A DNA stretch of 8,398 bases from Thermococcales archaeon 44_46 (lineage in GTDB: Archaea; Methanobacteriota_B; Thermococci; Thermococcales; Thermococcaceae), in assembly GCA_001507935.1 (NCBI GenBank), contig LGET01000062.1, positions 1-8,398 on the forward strand, in the 5' to 3' direction. How positions within the stretch are numbered: the stretch's first letter is position 1; the number at the start of each line of letters is the position of its first letter. Below, piece after piece: positions 1 to 5,985 of the stretch. A program made the position numbers and the translations under genes. The notes under the pieces were generated by a model. It did not search any database. It saw only the letters and a program-made list of their open reading frames with translations, and was not told where the DNA came from.

Positions 1-594
1 GTAAAAGCTGGCAGAATCTATGTGGCCCTTAAGAAAATAGTTGAGGACTATAATCTTGACGGGTTTGCGATAGGATGCTTTGAGATGCTGACCAAGCTTA
101 AAGCTACTCCCTGCTTGTCTCTGGCAATCTTCAACGCTGAGGGCATTCCCGCTGCATGTGAGGGAGAACTGAACTCCCTACTGGGAATGGCATTAATAAG
201 GAAATTCTTTGACAAGCCGGCATTTATGGGCAATATCGCAGACTACGGGGACGATCACATAATACTTGCTCACTGCACAGCACCCCTGATAGGTGGCTAC
301 ATTCTCAGGTCTCACTTCGAGAGTGGAATGGGAGTTGGAGTGGCGGTAAGCCTTCCTAAAGGAAAGGCATCCCTCCTGAAAATCAGGGGCAGAAAAGCTG
401 TAGTAGCTGATGTTGAGGTCTTGGAACAGGAAATGAGCGAGCACAGGTGCAGAACTCAAATGAAGCTCAAAATCACAGAGGCAAAAGACTTCATTGACGG
501 AACCCTTGGCAATCACCATCTACTGGCATATGTGGACAGTGAAGAGCTTGCTGACCTGCTGAGCGAGCTTGGCTTTGAAGTTATGCTCTACTGA
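1..594 (+). CDS. Fucose/arabinose isomerase-like protein, C-terminal part (5' end outside the window)
   Basis: The reading frame is open from base 1 to the TGA at 592-594, giving 197 visible residues. A GTG at 22 exists, but the frame runs open through the window edge and the fold needs an N-terminal domain, so the gene almost certainly starts upstream. Seen: a CEGE motif after a GIPAA stretch (visible residues 48-56), an HCTAP motif (91-95) and a late GNHHLLAY stretch. These match my knowledge of the L-fucose/L-arabinose isomerase-like family, where acidic residues and a histidine hold the catalytic divalent metal for aldose-ketose isomerisation. The protein is soluble, with no signal peptide visible in this part. 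The substrate cannot be told from this fragment; members in heterotrophic archaea are often annotated only as fucose isomerase-like. A T-rich tract follows at once and the next genes have their own promoter candidate, so it probably ends its transcription unit. The family call is fairly sure; the specific reaction is not. Confidence 0.75.
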   Translation, partial: VKAGRIYVALKKIVEDYNLDGFAIGCFEMLTKLKATPCLSLAIFNAEGIPAACEGELNSLLGMALIRKFFDKPAFMGNIADYGDDHIILAHCTAPLIGGYILRSHFESGMGVGVAVSLPKGKASLLKIRGRKAVVADVEVLEQEMSEHRCRTQMKLKITEAKDFIDGTLGNHHLLAYVDSEELADLLSELGFEVMLY

Positions 595-608
595 TCTTTA
601 CCTTTTTT
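595..608 (+). terminator. U-tract terminator after the isomerase gene
   Basis: Directly after the TGA stop come two T-runs, TTT at 597-599 and TTTTTT at 603-608, with no stable hairpin. Archaeal RNA polymerase terminates at such oligo-U tracts. The position and length fit, but this is not proven. Confidence 0.55.
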
Positions 609-613
609 AGCTG

Positions 614-626
614 TAAGGTTTATTAG
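614..626 (+). promoter_or_regulatory. Candidate promoter (BRE/TATA) of the small membrane protein pair
   Basis: The sequence TAAGGTTTATTAG carries a TATA-like TTTATTA preceded by a purine-rich BRE-like step. Archaeal initiation about 25 nt downstream would place the start near 648, leaving a leader of roughly a dozen bases that still holds the GGTGAT ribosome site at 651-656 ahead of the ATG at 661. Inference from spacing only. Confidence 0.45.
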
Positions 627-660
627 TTCTCCATGCATTATTTTAAAATTGGTGATTGTA

Positions 661-810
661 ATGGAGTTTAGTGAAAAAGAAAAGAAGGTGCTTATGTACA
701 TTTTAGATAAGATAATCGACTTCGTGATAATAACCTCTGCAGTCGCAATTGGCTTTATAATAGCCTCAGGTTTTGTTGCGAAGCAGATATCTCAGGCCCT
801 CGGAGGATGA
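661..810 (+). CDS. Small single-helix membrane protein, 49 aa, unknown function
   Basis: An ATG at 661 follows a GGTGAT ribosome site (651-656) at good spacing and opens a 49-residue frame ending at TGA 808-810. The protein has a charged N-terminus (MEFSEKEKK), a partly hydrophobic stretch (about 10-21), a strongly hydrophobic helix (about 22-40) and a short QISQALGG tail. No class III prepilin motif, lipobox or catalytic motif is visible. The stop lies four bases before the next ATG, and the GGAGG site of the next gene is inside its last codons, so the two are almost certainly co-transcribed and perhaps translationally coupled. I do not recognise the family. Given the partner, an accessory membrane protein for pilin assembly is possible, but that is inference from neighbourhood. 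It is easy to miss because of its size; the ribosome site and the neighbour spacing are the main support that it is real. Confidence 0.6.
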   Translation: MEFSEKEKKVLMYILDKIIDFVIITSAVAIGFIIASGFVAKQISQALGG

Positions 811-814
811 AGCA

Positions 815-997
815 ATGGGGAGGCCGGCTCAGGCGGCTGTAGAGTACCTGATGATGATAGCCATCATTCTAATAATAATCTTTTTTGTCACTCAGCTCAT
901 TAGAAGAACCGTCTTAAACGCTGCACAGAACATCCAGAACCTCACCCAGTCAATAATTGAGGAATTGCAAAAAACAAAAGAAGAAATCAACCCATAA
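815..997 (+). CDS. Short class III signal peptide (type IV prepilin-like) protein, 60 aa
   Basis: The start is the ATG at 815, served by GGAGG at 802-806; in-frame TTG codons further upstream have no such site. The 60 residues begin MGRPA, then QAAVEYLMM. Q6, E10 and L14-region hydrophobics resemble the archaeal class III signal motif QxSxExxxL, with alanine in place of serine. In that family a prepilin peptidase of the EppA/FlaK type cuts just before the Q, leaving a hydrophobic N-terminal helix (here about 9-29) that packs into a filament core. After the helix there are only about 30 polar residues, including a possible N-glycosylation sequon NLT at 42-44, and no globular head. This fits a minimal pilin or a minor or scaffolding pilin-like subunit. 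It forms an operon with the 49-residue protein upstream. The 3' end overlaps the end of the convergent TRAP permease gene by 11 bp. The signal class is well supported; the cellular structure is not known. Confidence 0.75.
   Translation: MGRPAQAAVEYLMMIAIILIIIFFVTQLIRRTVLNAAQNIQNLTQSIIEELQKTKEEINP
968..986 (-). terminator. U-rich terminator of the TRAP operon
   Basis: On the - strand the bases right after the TGA stop (987-989) read TTTCTTCTTTTGTTTTTTG, a long pyrimidine/U-rich tract of the kind that ends transcription in Thermococcales. It sits within the last codons of the oppositely transcribed prepilin-like gene, whose Lys-rich tail (KTKEE) supplies the A-rich complement. Confidence 0.55.
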
Positions 998-3287
998 GCT
1001 TTTTGCCAAAAAGCCTAAGTCCTATGACTGTTACCACTCCAATTGCAACCGGAATTATGTGAAGGGTTGCTGCACCAAATCCTATTGCTCCGATAACGGC
1101 TCTTACCTCTTTTCTAAGGTTCTTTCTGAACCAGCCGGTAAGCGATATTGCCAGCAGATACATAACCAGAAGTGTAGCTCCAAAGTCGTAAAGTACCTGG
1201 AGAGTTGTTGTTAATGTCCACTTTTCTACAGTTATTAAGAACATTTCTGGGTGGGTAAAGTATATGTATGGGCCGATGTATCCCGCTAAGGCATATTTTA
1301 CAGCGTTCAAGGCTGTCTTCCAGAAGTCTCCTCCCGCTAAAGCTGAACCAGCGTAAGAGGCTAAAGCCACTGGTGGGGTAACATCTGCAAGTATTCCAAA
1401 GTAGAATACAAAGAAGTGGGCTGCAAGCAAAGCTATTGGAACTGTAAATCCGGGAACGGGAGAGCTGTAGGGCTGTAAGCCTAAGACTGCATTATATATT
1501 GCTGGAGCTGCTACAAGAGAAGTTATAATATAGTTTGCCGTTGTTGGCACTCCCATTCCTAAGATCAGGCTGAATATCATTGTTAGTACTAGCAGAAGCC
1601 AGAGATTCCCTGCAGCTAGGTCGATTAACCTGTACCCCAAACTCGTTACCAACCCAGTCATTGTAAGTACTCCTTGGATAAGCCCAGCACTTGCCGCTGC
1701 CAGCATTACACTTGTGCTCGTTTTTCCGGCATCTATCATAGACTCGTAGGTAGCCGAGTACATTTTCTTGCCGTCCTCACTCTTTGAGACATATCCAACT
1801 ATCAGAGAGAAAACTATCCCCATGATACCGCTCATCAGCAGTATTTGCTCTCTTCTCATCCCCAGGTATTTGGTTAGAGCTACGAACAGAATGAAAAGTA
1901 AGCTTATGTACAGCTTTTCGTTAAATTCCAGCAATTTAGTTGAAAAGGCCATCACTACTAGAGATAATGCGAGCAGAACAAGGACTATTGTTACTGGTGA
2001 TGCTATTTCTCTGCCGGTAAACATAAGGATTGTGGTTGCTATTAATGAAGCTACGTAAATTCCTTCATGTCCTTTGATACTGTCCTTTGATATCCATGCA
2101 ACCCAGATTGCTATTCCCAGAGAAGAAATTGCTGATATGTGTGGAGGGATACCCCAGACTAATGCCGCTGTAATAACGGCTATTGGAAGTAATATGTAGA
2201 GCTTTCTAATGAAGTATCTAAGAGGCATGAACTCTTCTCTTGGCATTCCTTTCAGTCCAAGTCTCTTTGTTTCTAGGTCTATGAATAAATATACACCCGC
2301 ATAATAGACCAAAGCGGGGAGCACAGCTGCTATGATTAATTTGTTATAGGGAACTCCAAGAAATTCAGCCATAATAAAAGCTGCTGCACCCATTATAGGG
2401 GGCATTAACTGTCCGCCCGTAGAGGCAACGGGCTCAACGGCTCCTGCAACCTCTGGAGGATAGCCAGCTTTTTTCATTAGGGGTATGGTGAAAGTTCCTG
2501 TAGTCAAAACGTTAGCAACGCTTGATCCACTTACAGTTCCCATTAGTCCGCTTGAAATAACTGCAGCCTTTGCGGGCCCTCCCGGGCGGGAGCCAAAAAG
2601 GGAAATCATAAATTCTGTTATGTAATCGCTTATTCCGATTTTTAGCAAAAACGCTCCAAAAAACACAAAGGCAAAGACGTAAACTGTCATGACGAAGAAT
2701 GGGACTCCAAAGATTCCTTCATCAAAATACAGTTGTTGGGTAAATCTAATCCAGTTAAATCCTATATCGTTTATTCCATAAAGCAAAAACACCACCACGA
2801 CAAGTGGAAGAACCCACCCAAGTACTCTTCTTGTTGCCTCAAGTACTAGTATTATTGCCATCACACCAAAGACAACATCGGTTAGGTATACTTCTGCGTA
2901 TGTTGCGTACCTTTGGTACACAAAAAACAGGTACATTGAGGAAATAACTCCAAGCGCTGCTAGTATGTAATCGTACCATGGAACTCTTTTGAGATATTGT
3001 TCTTTTTTCTTTATTGGGTAGAGAAGATACGTTATTAAGAGAATCATTGCCAGAACAAAGGCCTCTCCCTGCTTTGTCTGGAAAGTTATCTTTAATGGGG
3101 CGATGCTTATTCCCATTTTCGAGAAGAGGTCATAAAGGGTGTAATTAAAGTTAAATATGAAGAGGATTTCGTAGAGGCCTATCAAAATTGCTGCTAGTTT
3201 TATAACATTCTCAAGTTTTGGGGGAAGAGTTCTCGTTTTTTCAATTACAATTTCCTCCGCTTTTTCAAACTTTTCTTCAATTTCCAT
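987..3287 (-). CDS. TRAP transporter permease, fused DctQ-DctM (4TM/12TM type)
   Basis: This 766-residue polytopic membrane protein is the translocation subunit of a TAXI-type TRAP importer, which uses an ion gradient rather than ATP. An N-terminal DctQ-like part (about 1-175, four hydrophobic segments near 30-48, 75-91, 106-124 and 137-170) is fused to a DctM part. DctM hallmarks are clear: GLMGTVSGSSVANVLTTGTF (247-266), the EPVASTGGQLMPP region (285-297), LGMGVPTTANY (576-586) and LADVTPPVALASYAGSA (633-649). The start at 3287 follows a strong GGGGAGGTG site. It overlaps the upstream DUF1850 gene by 11 bp and is last in the operon. Odd: between a hairpin ending near 400 and the conserved DctM helix near 515-540 there are about 100 residues with roughly four more hydrophobic segments, more than I expect in this family. 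The C-terminal region beyond 690 has two more likely helices. Family is near certain; the substrate is unknown. Confidence 0.92.
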   Translation of the reverse strand: MEIEEKFEKAEEIVIEKTRTLPPKLENVIKLAAILIGLYEILFIFNFNYTLYDLFSKMGISIAPLKITFQTKQGEAFVLAMILLITYLLYPIKKKEQYLKRVPWYDYILAALGVISSMYLFFVYQRYATYAEVYLTDVVFGVMAIILVLEATRRVLGWVLPLVVVVFLLYGINDIGFNWIRFTQQLYFDEGIFGVPFFVMTVYVFAFVFFGAFLLKIGISDYITEFMISLFGSRPGGPAKAAVISSGLMGTVSGSSVANVLTTGTFTIPLMKKAGYPPEVAGAVEPVASTGGQLMPPIMGAAAFIMAEFLGVPYNKLIIAAVLPALVYYAGVYLFIDLETKRLGLKGMPREEFMPLRYFIRKLYILLPIAVITAALVWGIPPHISAISSLGIAIWVAWISKDSIKGHEGIYVASLIATTILMFTGREIASPVTIVLVLLALSLVVMAFSTKLLEFNEKLYISLLFILFVALTKYLGMRREQILLMSGIMGIVFSLIVGYVSKSEDGKKMYSATYESMIDAGKTSTSVMLAAASAGLIQGVLTMTGLVTSLGYRLIDLAAGNLWLLLVLTMIFSLILGMGVPTTANYIITSLVAAPAIYNAVLGLQPYSSPVPGFTVPIALLAAHFFVFYFGILADVTPPVALASYAGSALAGGDFWKTALNAVKYALAGYIGPYIYFTHPEMFLITVEKWTLTTTLQVLYDFGATLLVMYLLAISLTGWFRKNLRKEVRAVIGAIGFGAATLHIIPVAIGVVTVIGLRLFGKKLMG
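998..1014 (+). terminator. Hairpin with T-run just after the prepilin-like gene
   Basis: Starting one base after the TAA stop, GCTTTTT (998-1004) and AAAAAGC (1008-1014) form a perfect 7-bp inverted repeat around a GCC loop, and the left arm supplies a T-run for + strand transcripts. It lies inside the 3' coding end of the convergent TRAP permease gene. It could end the small-gene transcript, but it is also constrained by coding (Lys-Lys codons on the other strand), so a role is only suggested. Confidence 0.35.
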
Positions 3288-3738
3288 ATCCGCACCTCCC
3301 CATTATGGCAAGTATAAGCGGGCATTTTTTCACATTAAAATTCACAAGAGCTTCTTTTGTTATAGACAATACGACATCTTTGTTCACGATAATCTTTGCG
3401 TGATTTAAAGGAATAAACCAAAAGCTGAGGCTCTTCCCGAGGGGAATGTTGACTTTTTTAACATAATATCCACTTTCCGAGTATTGGACGTCCTCTGGAA
3501 GACCCGCTCCAAAGTCCTTCCACAACATCCCGATGGCATAAATACCCGTTTTATTGACTTTAAGCTCTTCTATGACTTCACTTCTCTGAACACTGTGAAT
3601 GTACGTGATTTCTACGTCCTTTTCACCAAGAAGACCCACATAAGAGTGAGTCCCATCACTAATTATAAGGACGTCTACAGGAAAAAGAAGTATTGCAAAA
3701 AAGGGGAGCAAAAAAAGAAACCCCTTCAAGCGATTCAC
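3277..3738 (-). CDS. DUF1850 domain protein of the TRAP operon
   Basis: This 153-residue protein starts at a GTG whose bases overlap the TGA of the upstream binding-protein gene (GTGA), so translation is probably coupled. It has an N-terminal hydrophobic segment (about 5-26) that could be a signal peptide or membrane anchor, putting the rest outside the membrane. The body shows features I associate with DUF1850: the YIHSVQRSEVIEE stretch (46-58) and WKDFGAGLPED (73-83). DUF1850 proteins are repeatedly encoded next to TAXI-type TRAP systems, but their job is unknown; placement between binding protein and permease suggests an accessory extracytoplasmic subunit that helps docking or assembly. 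Its last codons contain the ribosome site of the permease gene, since the end of one reads through the GGGGAGGTG of the next. Family assignment rests on motif memory and context. Confidence 0.75.
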   Translation of the reverse strand: MNRLKGFLFLLPFFAILLFPVDVLIISDGTHSYVGLLGEKDVEITYIHSVQRSEVIEELKVNKTGIYAIGMLWKDFGAGLPEDVQYSESGYYVKKVNIPLGKSLSFWFIPLNHAKIIVNKDVVLSITKEALVNFNVKKCPLILAIMGRCGYGN

Positions 3739-4721
3739 CCTTTAAGCTCTTCTGGAATGCTTAAGCCTTTCTCCTCATAGTATTTTATTGCTCCTGGGTG
3801 GAGTGGTATGCTCATACCATCGAGGGCTGTTTCCAAGCTTATGGCTTGGGCTTTTTGGTGTTCAGCTCTTAACTGGTCTAAGTTTTCGAAGAGAATCTTT
3901 GTCATCTGATATACAGTATCTTCTGAAAGGTCTGCACTTACTGCGAGCATTGCTTTAACAGCTAAAGTTGGTGTGTCTTCTTCAACACCATTGTATGTTC
4001 CCGTTGGCACAACTTGTCTAACATAGAATATATATCCCTGTTGTCTAAGCTTGTTGAGAATGTCATCTGAAATTGGAAGGACTCTAACTGGGGTTTGCAC
4101 TGCTATTTGGTTAACTGATGGGGTTGGAATTCCAGAAACAATAATGGCCGCATCTACTTGGCCGAGTTTTAGACTTTGTGAGGCTTCATTGAAGTCTTGA
4201 TTTACTTTTTCAATGCTGTCCCATATACCAGCTGCTTTAAGCACTTGCTCTGCAGCAACGGCTACTCCGCTTCCAGGAGCACCTATGGCCACTTTCTTTC
4301 CGGCCAAATCTTGGAGAGTCTTAATATCGCTGTCTGCCCTAACGATAAATTGGACTGTTTCTGGGTAAAGTGCTGCAACGCCTCTAATGTTCTTTATTGC
4401 CTGTCCTTCAAACATATAAAGGCCGTTGTAGGCATAGTAAGCTACATCGTTCTGAAGAATCGCGGCTTGGGCGTTTCCATCCCCAATTGCCTTTGCGTTT
4501 GCTACACTTGCACCGCTTGTAACTGCCTTAGCTGGGATATCGTTTTTAGTCAAAATCTCGGCATATCTGGAGCCAAGAGGGAAGTAAACTCCTCCAGTTC
4601 CACCGGTATAGATGGTTATTTCCTGGCCTTGGGTTGTTGTCTGGGTCCCCTGTTGTGTACAGCCCGAAACAATCAAACCAAGGGCCAAAACAAGTATCAA
4701 ACCAAGTGTTTTCCAATTCAT
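3735..4721 (-). CDS. TAXI family TRAP transporter solute-binding lipoprotein
   Basis: This 328-residue extracytoplasmic binding protein captures the solute and delivers it to the fused permease. A lipoprotein signal is visible: MNWK, a hydrophobic core, then LIVSGC with the lipobox cysteine at 21, followed by a Thr/Gln-rich linker (about 22-33) that would tether it to the cell surface. The mature part begins with ITIYTGGTGGVYFPLG (35-50), typical of the TAXI (TRAP-associated extracytoplasmic immunogenic) family, and continues with a GKKVAIGAPGSG stretch (near 142-153) and a C-terminal IPLHPGAIKYYEEKG signature (about 306-320). The start at 4721 has a GAGGAG site about 10 bases upstream. It is first in a three-gene operon, overlapping DUF1850 by 4 bp. 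Characterised TAXI proteins bind glutamate/glutamine or other small acids; nothing here fixes the ligand. The family call is strong. Confidence 0.93.
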   Translation of the reverse strand: MNWKTLGLILVLALGLIVSGCTQQGTQTTTQGQEITIYTGGTGGVYFPLGSRYAEILTKNDIPAKAVTSGASVANAKAIGDGNAQAAILQNDVAYYAYNGLYMFEGQAIKNIRGVAALYPETVQFIVRADSDIKTLQDLAGKKVAIGAPGSGVAVAAEQVLKAAGIWDSIEKVNQDFNEASQSLKLGQVDAAIIVSGIPTPSVNQIAVQTPVRVLPISDDILNKLRQQGYIFYVRQVVPTGTYNGVEEDTPTLAVKAMLAVSADLSEDTVYQMTKILFENLDQLRAEHQKAQAISLETALDGMSIPLHPGAIKYYEEKGLSIPEELKG

Positions 4722-4743
4722 TTTTTACATCTCCTCGATATTT

Positions 4744-4773
4744 TGTACATACATTCAAATAATTTCATGTACA
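4744..4773. promoter_or_regulatory. Palindromic candidate operator TGTACAT-N16-ATGTACA
   Basis: TGTACAT at 4744-4750 and its exact reverse complement ATGTACA at 4767-4773 flank a 16-bp A/T-rich spacer. The centres of the two arms are 23 bp apart, about two helical turns, as expected for a dimeric or tetrameric regulator. The site is 23-52 bp upstream of the TRAP binding-protein start and downstream of both TATA candidates, where a bound protein would block initiation. It does not match the Thermococcales glycolytic TGM motif or the SurR motif as I know them. The function is inferred. Confidence 0.4.
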
Positions 4774-4802
4774 CTACAGTATTTGTTTTGTATCCATGTC
4801 TG

Positions 4803-4830
4803 GTTATATACCTTACGGTCATAAACTTTT
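4803..4830 (-). promoter_or_regulatory. Promoter candidates of the TRAP operon
   Basis: On the - strand two TATA-like boxes lie close together: AAAAGTTTATG (4820-4830), which has a BRE-like A-run before TTTATG, and GTATATAACC (4803-4812). Initiation about 25 nt downstream would fall near 4797 or 4780, giving leaders of some 60-75 nt before the ATG at 4721. I cannot choose between them from sequence. Confidence 0.45.
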
Positions 4831-4993
4831 ACTTGCCCGCACATCATTAATTCTAGTTATTTGGGGCTATGTTGTTGAAAATTTCAGCGGAATGTTTTTA
4901 TCTTGATCAAAGAGTCTTTTAGAAGGGTTTGTCTTTAAAAGAACTTTGCCATTACATATGTAGGGGCAAGGCGATGTGAGGGCCAGAACGCTA

Positions 4994-5004
4994 GATTTTT
5001 ATGG
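4994..5004 (+). promoter_or_regulatory. Candidate promoter of dtdA
   Basis: GATTTTTATGG contains a TATA-like TTTTTATG about 33 bases before the ATG at 5034. Initiation about 25 nt downstream would give a very short leader beginning near the AGGGG ribosome site (5023-5027). An upstream alternative, CTTTAAAAG at 4933-4941, would give a leader of about 70 nt. Weak evidence for either. Confidence 0.3.
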
Positions 5005-5033
5005 TAGAACTCAATGCCTCATAGGGGATAAAA

Positions 5034-5852
5034 ATGAAGGTTATCATGACGACCAGTGTTGATTTGGCTTCCATGAACATCAAGCACAAGCTGGTTGAAC
5101 ATTTTGGATTCAAAGAAACAGAGCAAGAATTCGATAAAAGCCCTGTCTATCGTTGGAAGGACGTCCTTCTATTGACAACAGATAGAGAAATGATATACTA
5201 CGATAATCTAGACATAGAGATAGCAAAGCAGCTTAACATAACCCCGGAGATAATAATCTTCGCATCGAGGCATTCAAGTGAGAAGAAGCTCCCGGCTTTA
5301 ACGACCCATGTCACTGGAAACTGGGGAAAGGCTATGTACGGAGGGAAAGATGAAAGCTTGGCTATTGCAGAACCAAGGGCAATGAAACTTGCTCTTCTAA
5401 AGCTACACGAATTAAATACTCTGGATTGGACAGTATGTTATGAGGCGACCCATCACGGCCCAAGTGAACTTGAAGTGCCCTCTCTTTTTGTAGAAATTGG
5501 CTCCAGTGAAGAGGAATGGAAAAATGGGGAAGCCGGTGAGATAGTTGCGGAGACAATTGTCTATGTTTTGGACAACTACCAAAAAAGTAAATTCAAAACC
5601 GCAGTTGGGATCGGCGGGGGTCATTATGCTCCAAAGCAAACAAAAAAAGCACTGACTTCGGATATTGCTTTTTCCCATATAGCCGCAAAATACGCACATC
5701 CCTTGTCGAAGGAAATGCTTGTTAGGGCCATAGAAAGAACATCAGGGAACGTTGATGCAATTTACGTTGATTGGAAGGGTAGTAAAGGGGAAACCAGACA
5801 AATTGCAAGGAATTTAGCTGAAGAACTAGGCTTGGAATTTATCAAAGACTAA
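5034..5852 (+). CDS. dtdA: D-aminoacyl-tRNA deacylase, archaeal/plant type (DtdA/DTD2)
   Basis: This 272-residue cytoplasmic enzyme hydrolyses D-amino acids mischarged on tRNA (classically D-Tyr-tRNA), freeing tRNA and protecting translation. Archaea and plants use this metal-dependent family instead of bacterial Dtd. Seen in order: ASRHSS (77-82), TTHVTGNWG (90-98), ATHHGPSE (138-145), [10 protein letters not shown] (153-162) and GGGHYAP (194-200). The His-rich motifs are those I expect for the zinc site and active centre, and the length is normal for the family. The start ATG at 5034 follows AGGGG at 5023-5027; the N-terminal [10 protein letters not shown] is the usual beginning. It stands alone: the TRAP operon diverges to the left, and ftsZ to the right has its own strong TATA box. 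Nothing looks truncated or missing. Confidence 0.95.
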   Translation: MKVIMTTSVDLASMNIKHKLVEHFGFKETEQEFDKSPVYRWKDVLLLTTDREMIYYDNLDIEIAKQLNITPEIIIFASRHSSEKKLPALTTHVTGNWGKAMYGGKDESLAIAEPRAMKLALLKLHELNTLDWTVCYEATHHGPSELEVPSLFVEIGSSEEEWKNGEAGEIVAETIVYVLDNYQKSKFKTAVGIGGGHYAPKQTKKALTSDIAFSHIAAKYAHPLSKEMLVRAIERTSGNVDAIYVDWKGSKGETRQIARNLAEELGLEFIKD

Positions 5853-5921
5853 CAAAAGAAGCGAAATGCTTAAAGCTTTAAAAGTACACATTTAAATATC
5901 GGCTGAACTAATTTGGCTAAG

Positions 5922-5931
5922 GTTTATATAT
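5922..5931 (+). promoter_or_regulatory. Promoter of ftsZ
   Basis: A clear GGTTTATATATG TATA box (about 5922-5931) is preceded by GGCTAA. Initiation about 25 nt later falls near 5950, downstream of the in-frame GTG at 5941 and upstream of the GGGAGGGTG ribosome site. This supports the ATG at 5986 as the real ftsZ start. A second A/T-rich TTTAAATAT lies near 5892-5900. Confidence 0.65.
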
Positions 5932-5985
5932 GTAGAGAATGTGAAAAAACATTTAGAACTGTTATCGATATGGGAGGGTGAAAAG

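Larger units (their letters stand above)
4722..5033. other. Divergent intergenic region between the TRAP operon and dtdA
   Basis: These 312 bp separate two oppositely transcribed genes. The left third holds the leader and promoter candidates of the TRAP operon with a 30-bp inverted repeat. The right end holds a TATA-like box and an AGGGG ribosome site for dtdA. The middle (about 4841-4990) contains a further TATA-like TTTAAA at 4934-4939 and a G-rich patch at 4962-4983. I found no convincing tRNA, C/D-box RNA, repeat array or open frame longer than about 20 codons there. Confidence 0.7.

Noticed and set aside
957..1214. An 85-codon + strand frame rich in Lys, Ser and Cys.
   Set aside because: It is antisense to the permease 3' end, has unnatural composition and no good ribosome site.
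4718..4768. A 16-codon frame on the - strand (MKLFECMYK start) whose TGA overlaps the ATG of the TAXI gene, like a leader peptide.
   Set aside because: No ribosome site precedes its ATG, which lies inside the palindrome, and the peptide has no attenuator-like codon run. Chance is the simpler explanation.
4197..4850. A 217-codon + strand frame opposite the TAXI gene.
   Set aside because: It is antisense to a strongly recognised gene, is Cys-rich with no domain pattern, and is explained as a reading-frame shadow.
4840..4885. An ATGATGT box and a CTGA on the - strand that could suggest a C/D-box guide RNA.
   Set aside because: The boxes are in the wrong order, the C box is imperfect, and no paired C'/D' boxes or terminal stem are seen.
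4869..4922. A 17-codon + strand frame (MLLKISAEC start) after a TTGGGG in the intergenic region.
   Set aside because: Too short, not followed by a coupled gene, and the G-run spacing is poor.
5871..5882. A perfect 12-bp palindrome TTAAAGCTTTAA after dtdA.
   Set aside because: It is A/T-rich and short, is not followed by a T-run, and is expected by chance in this composition.
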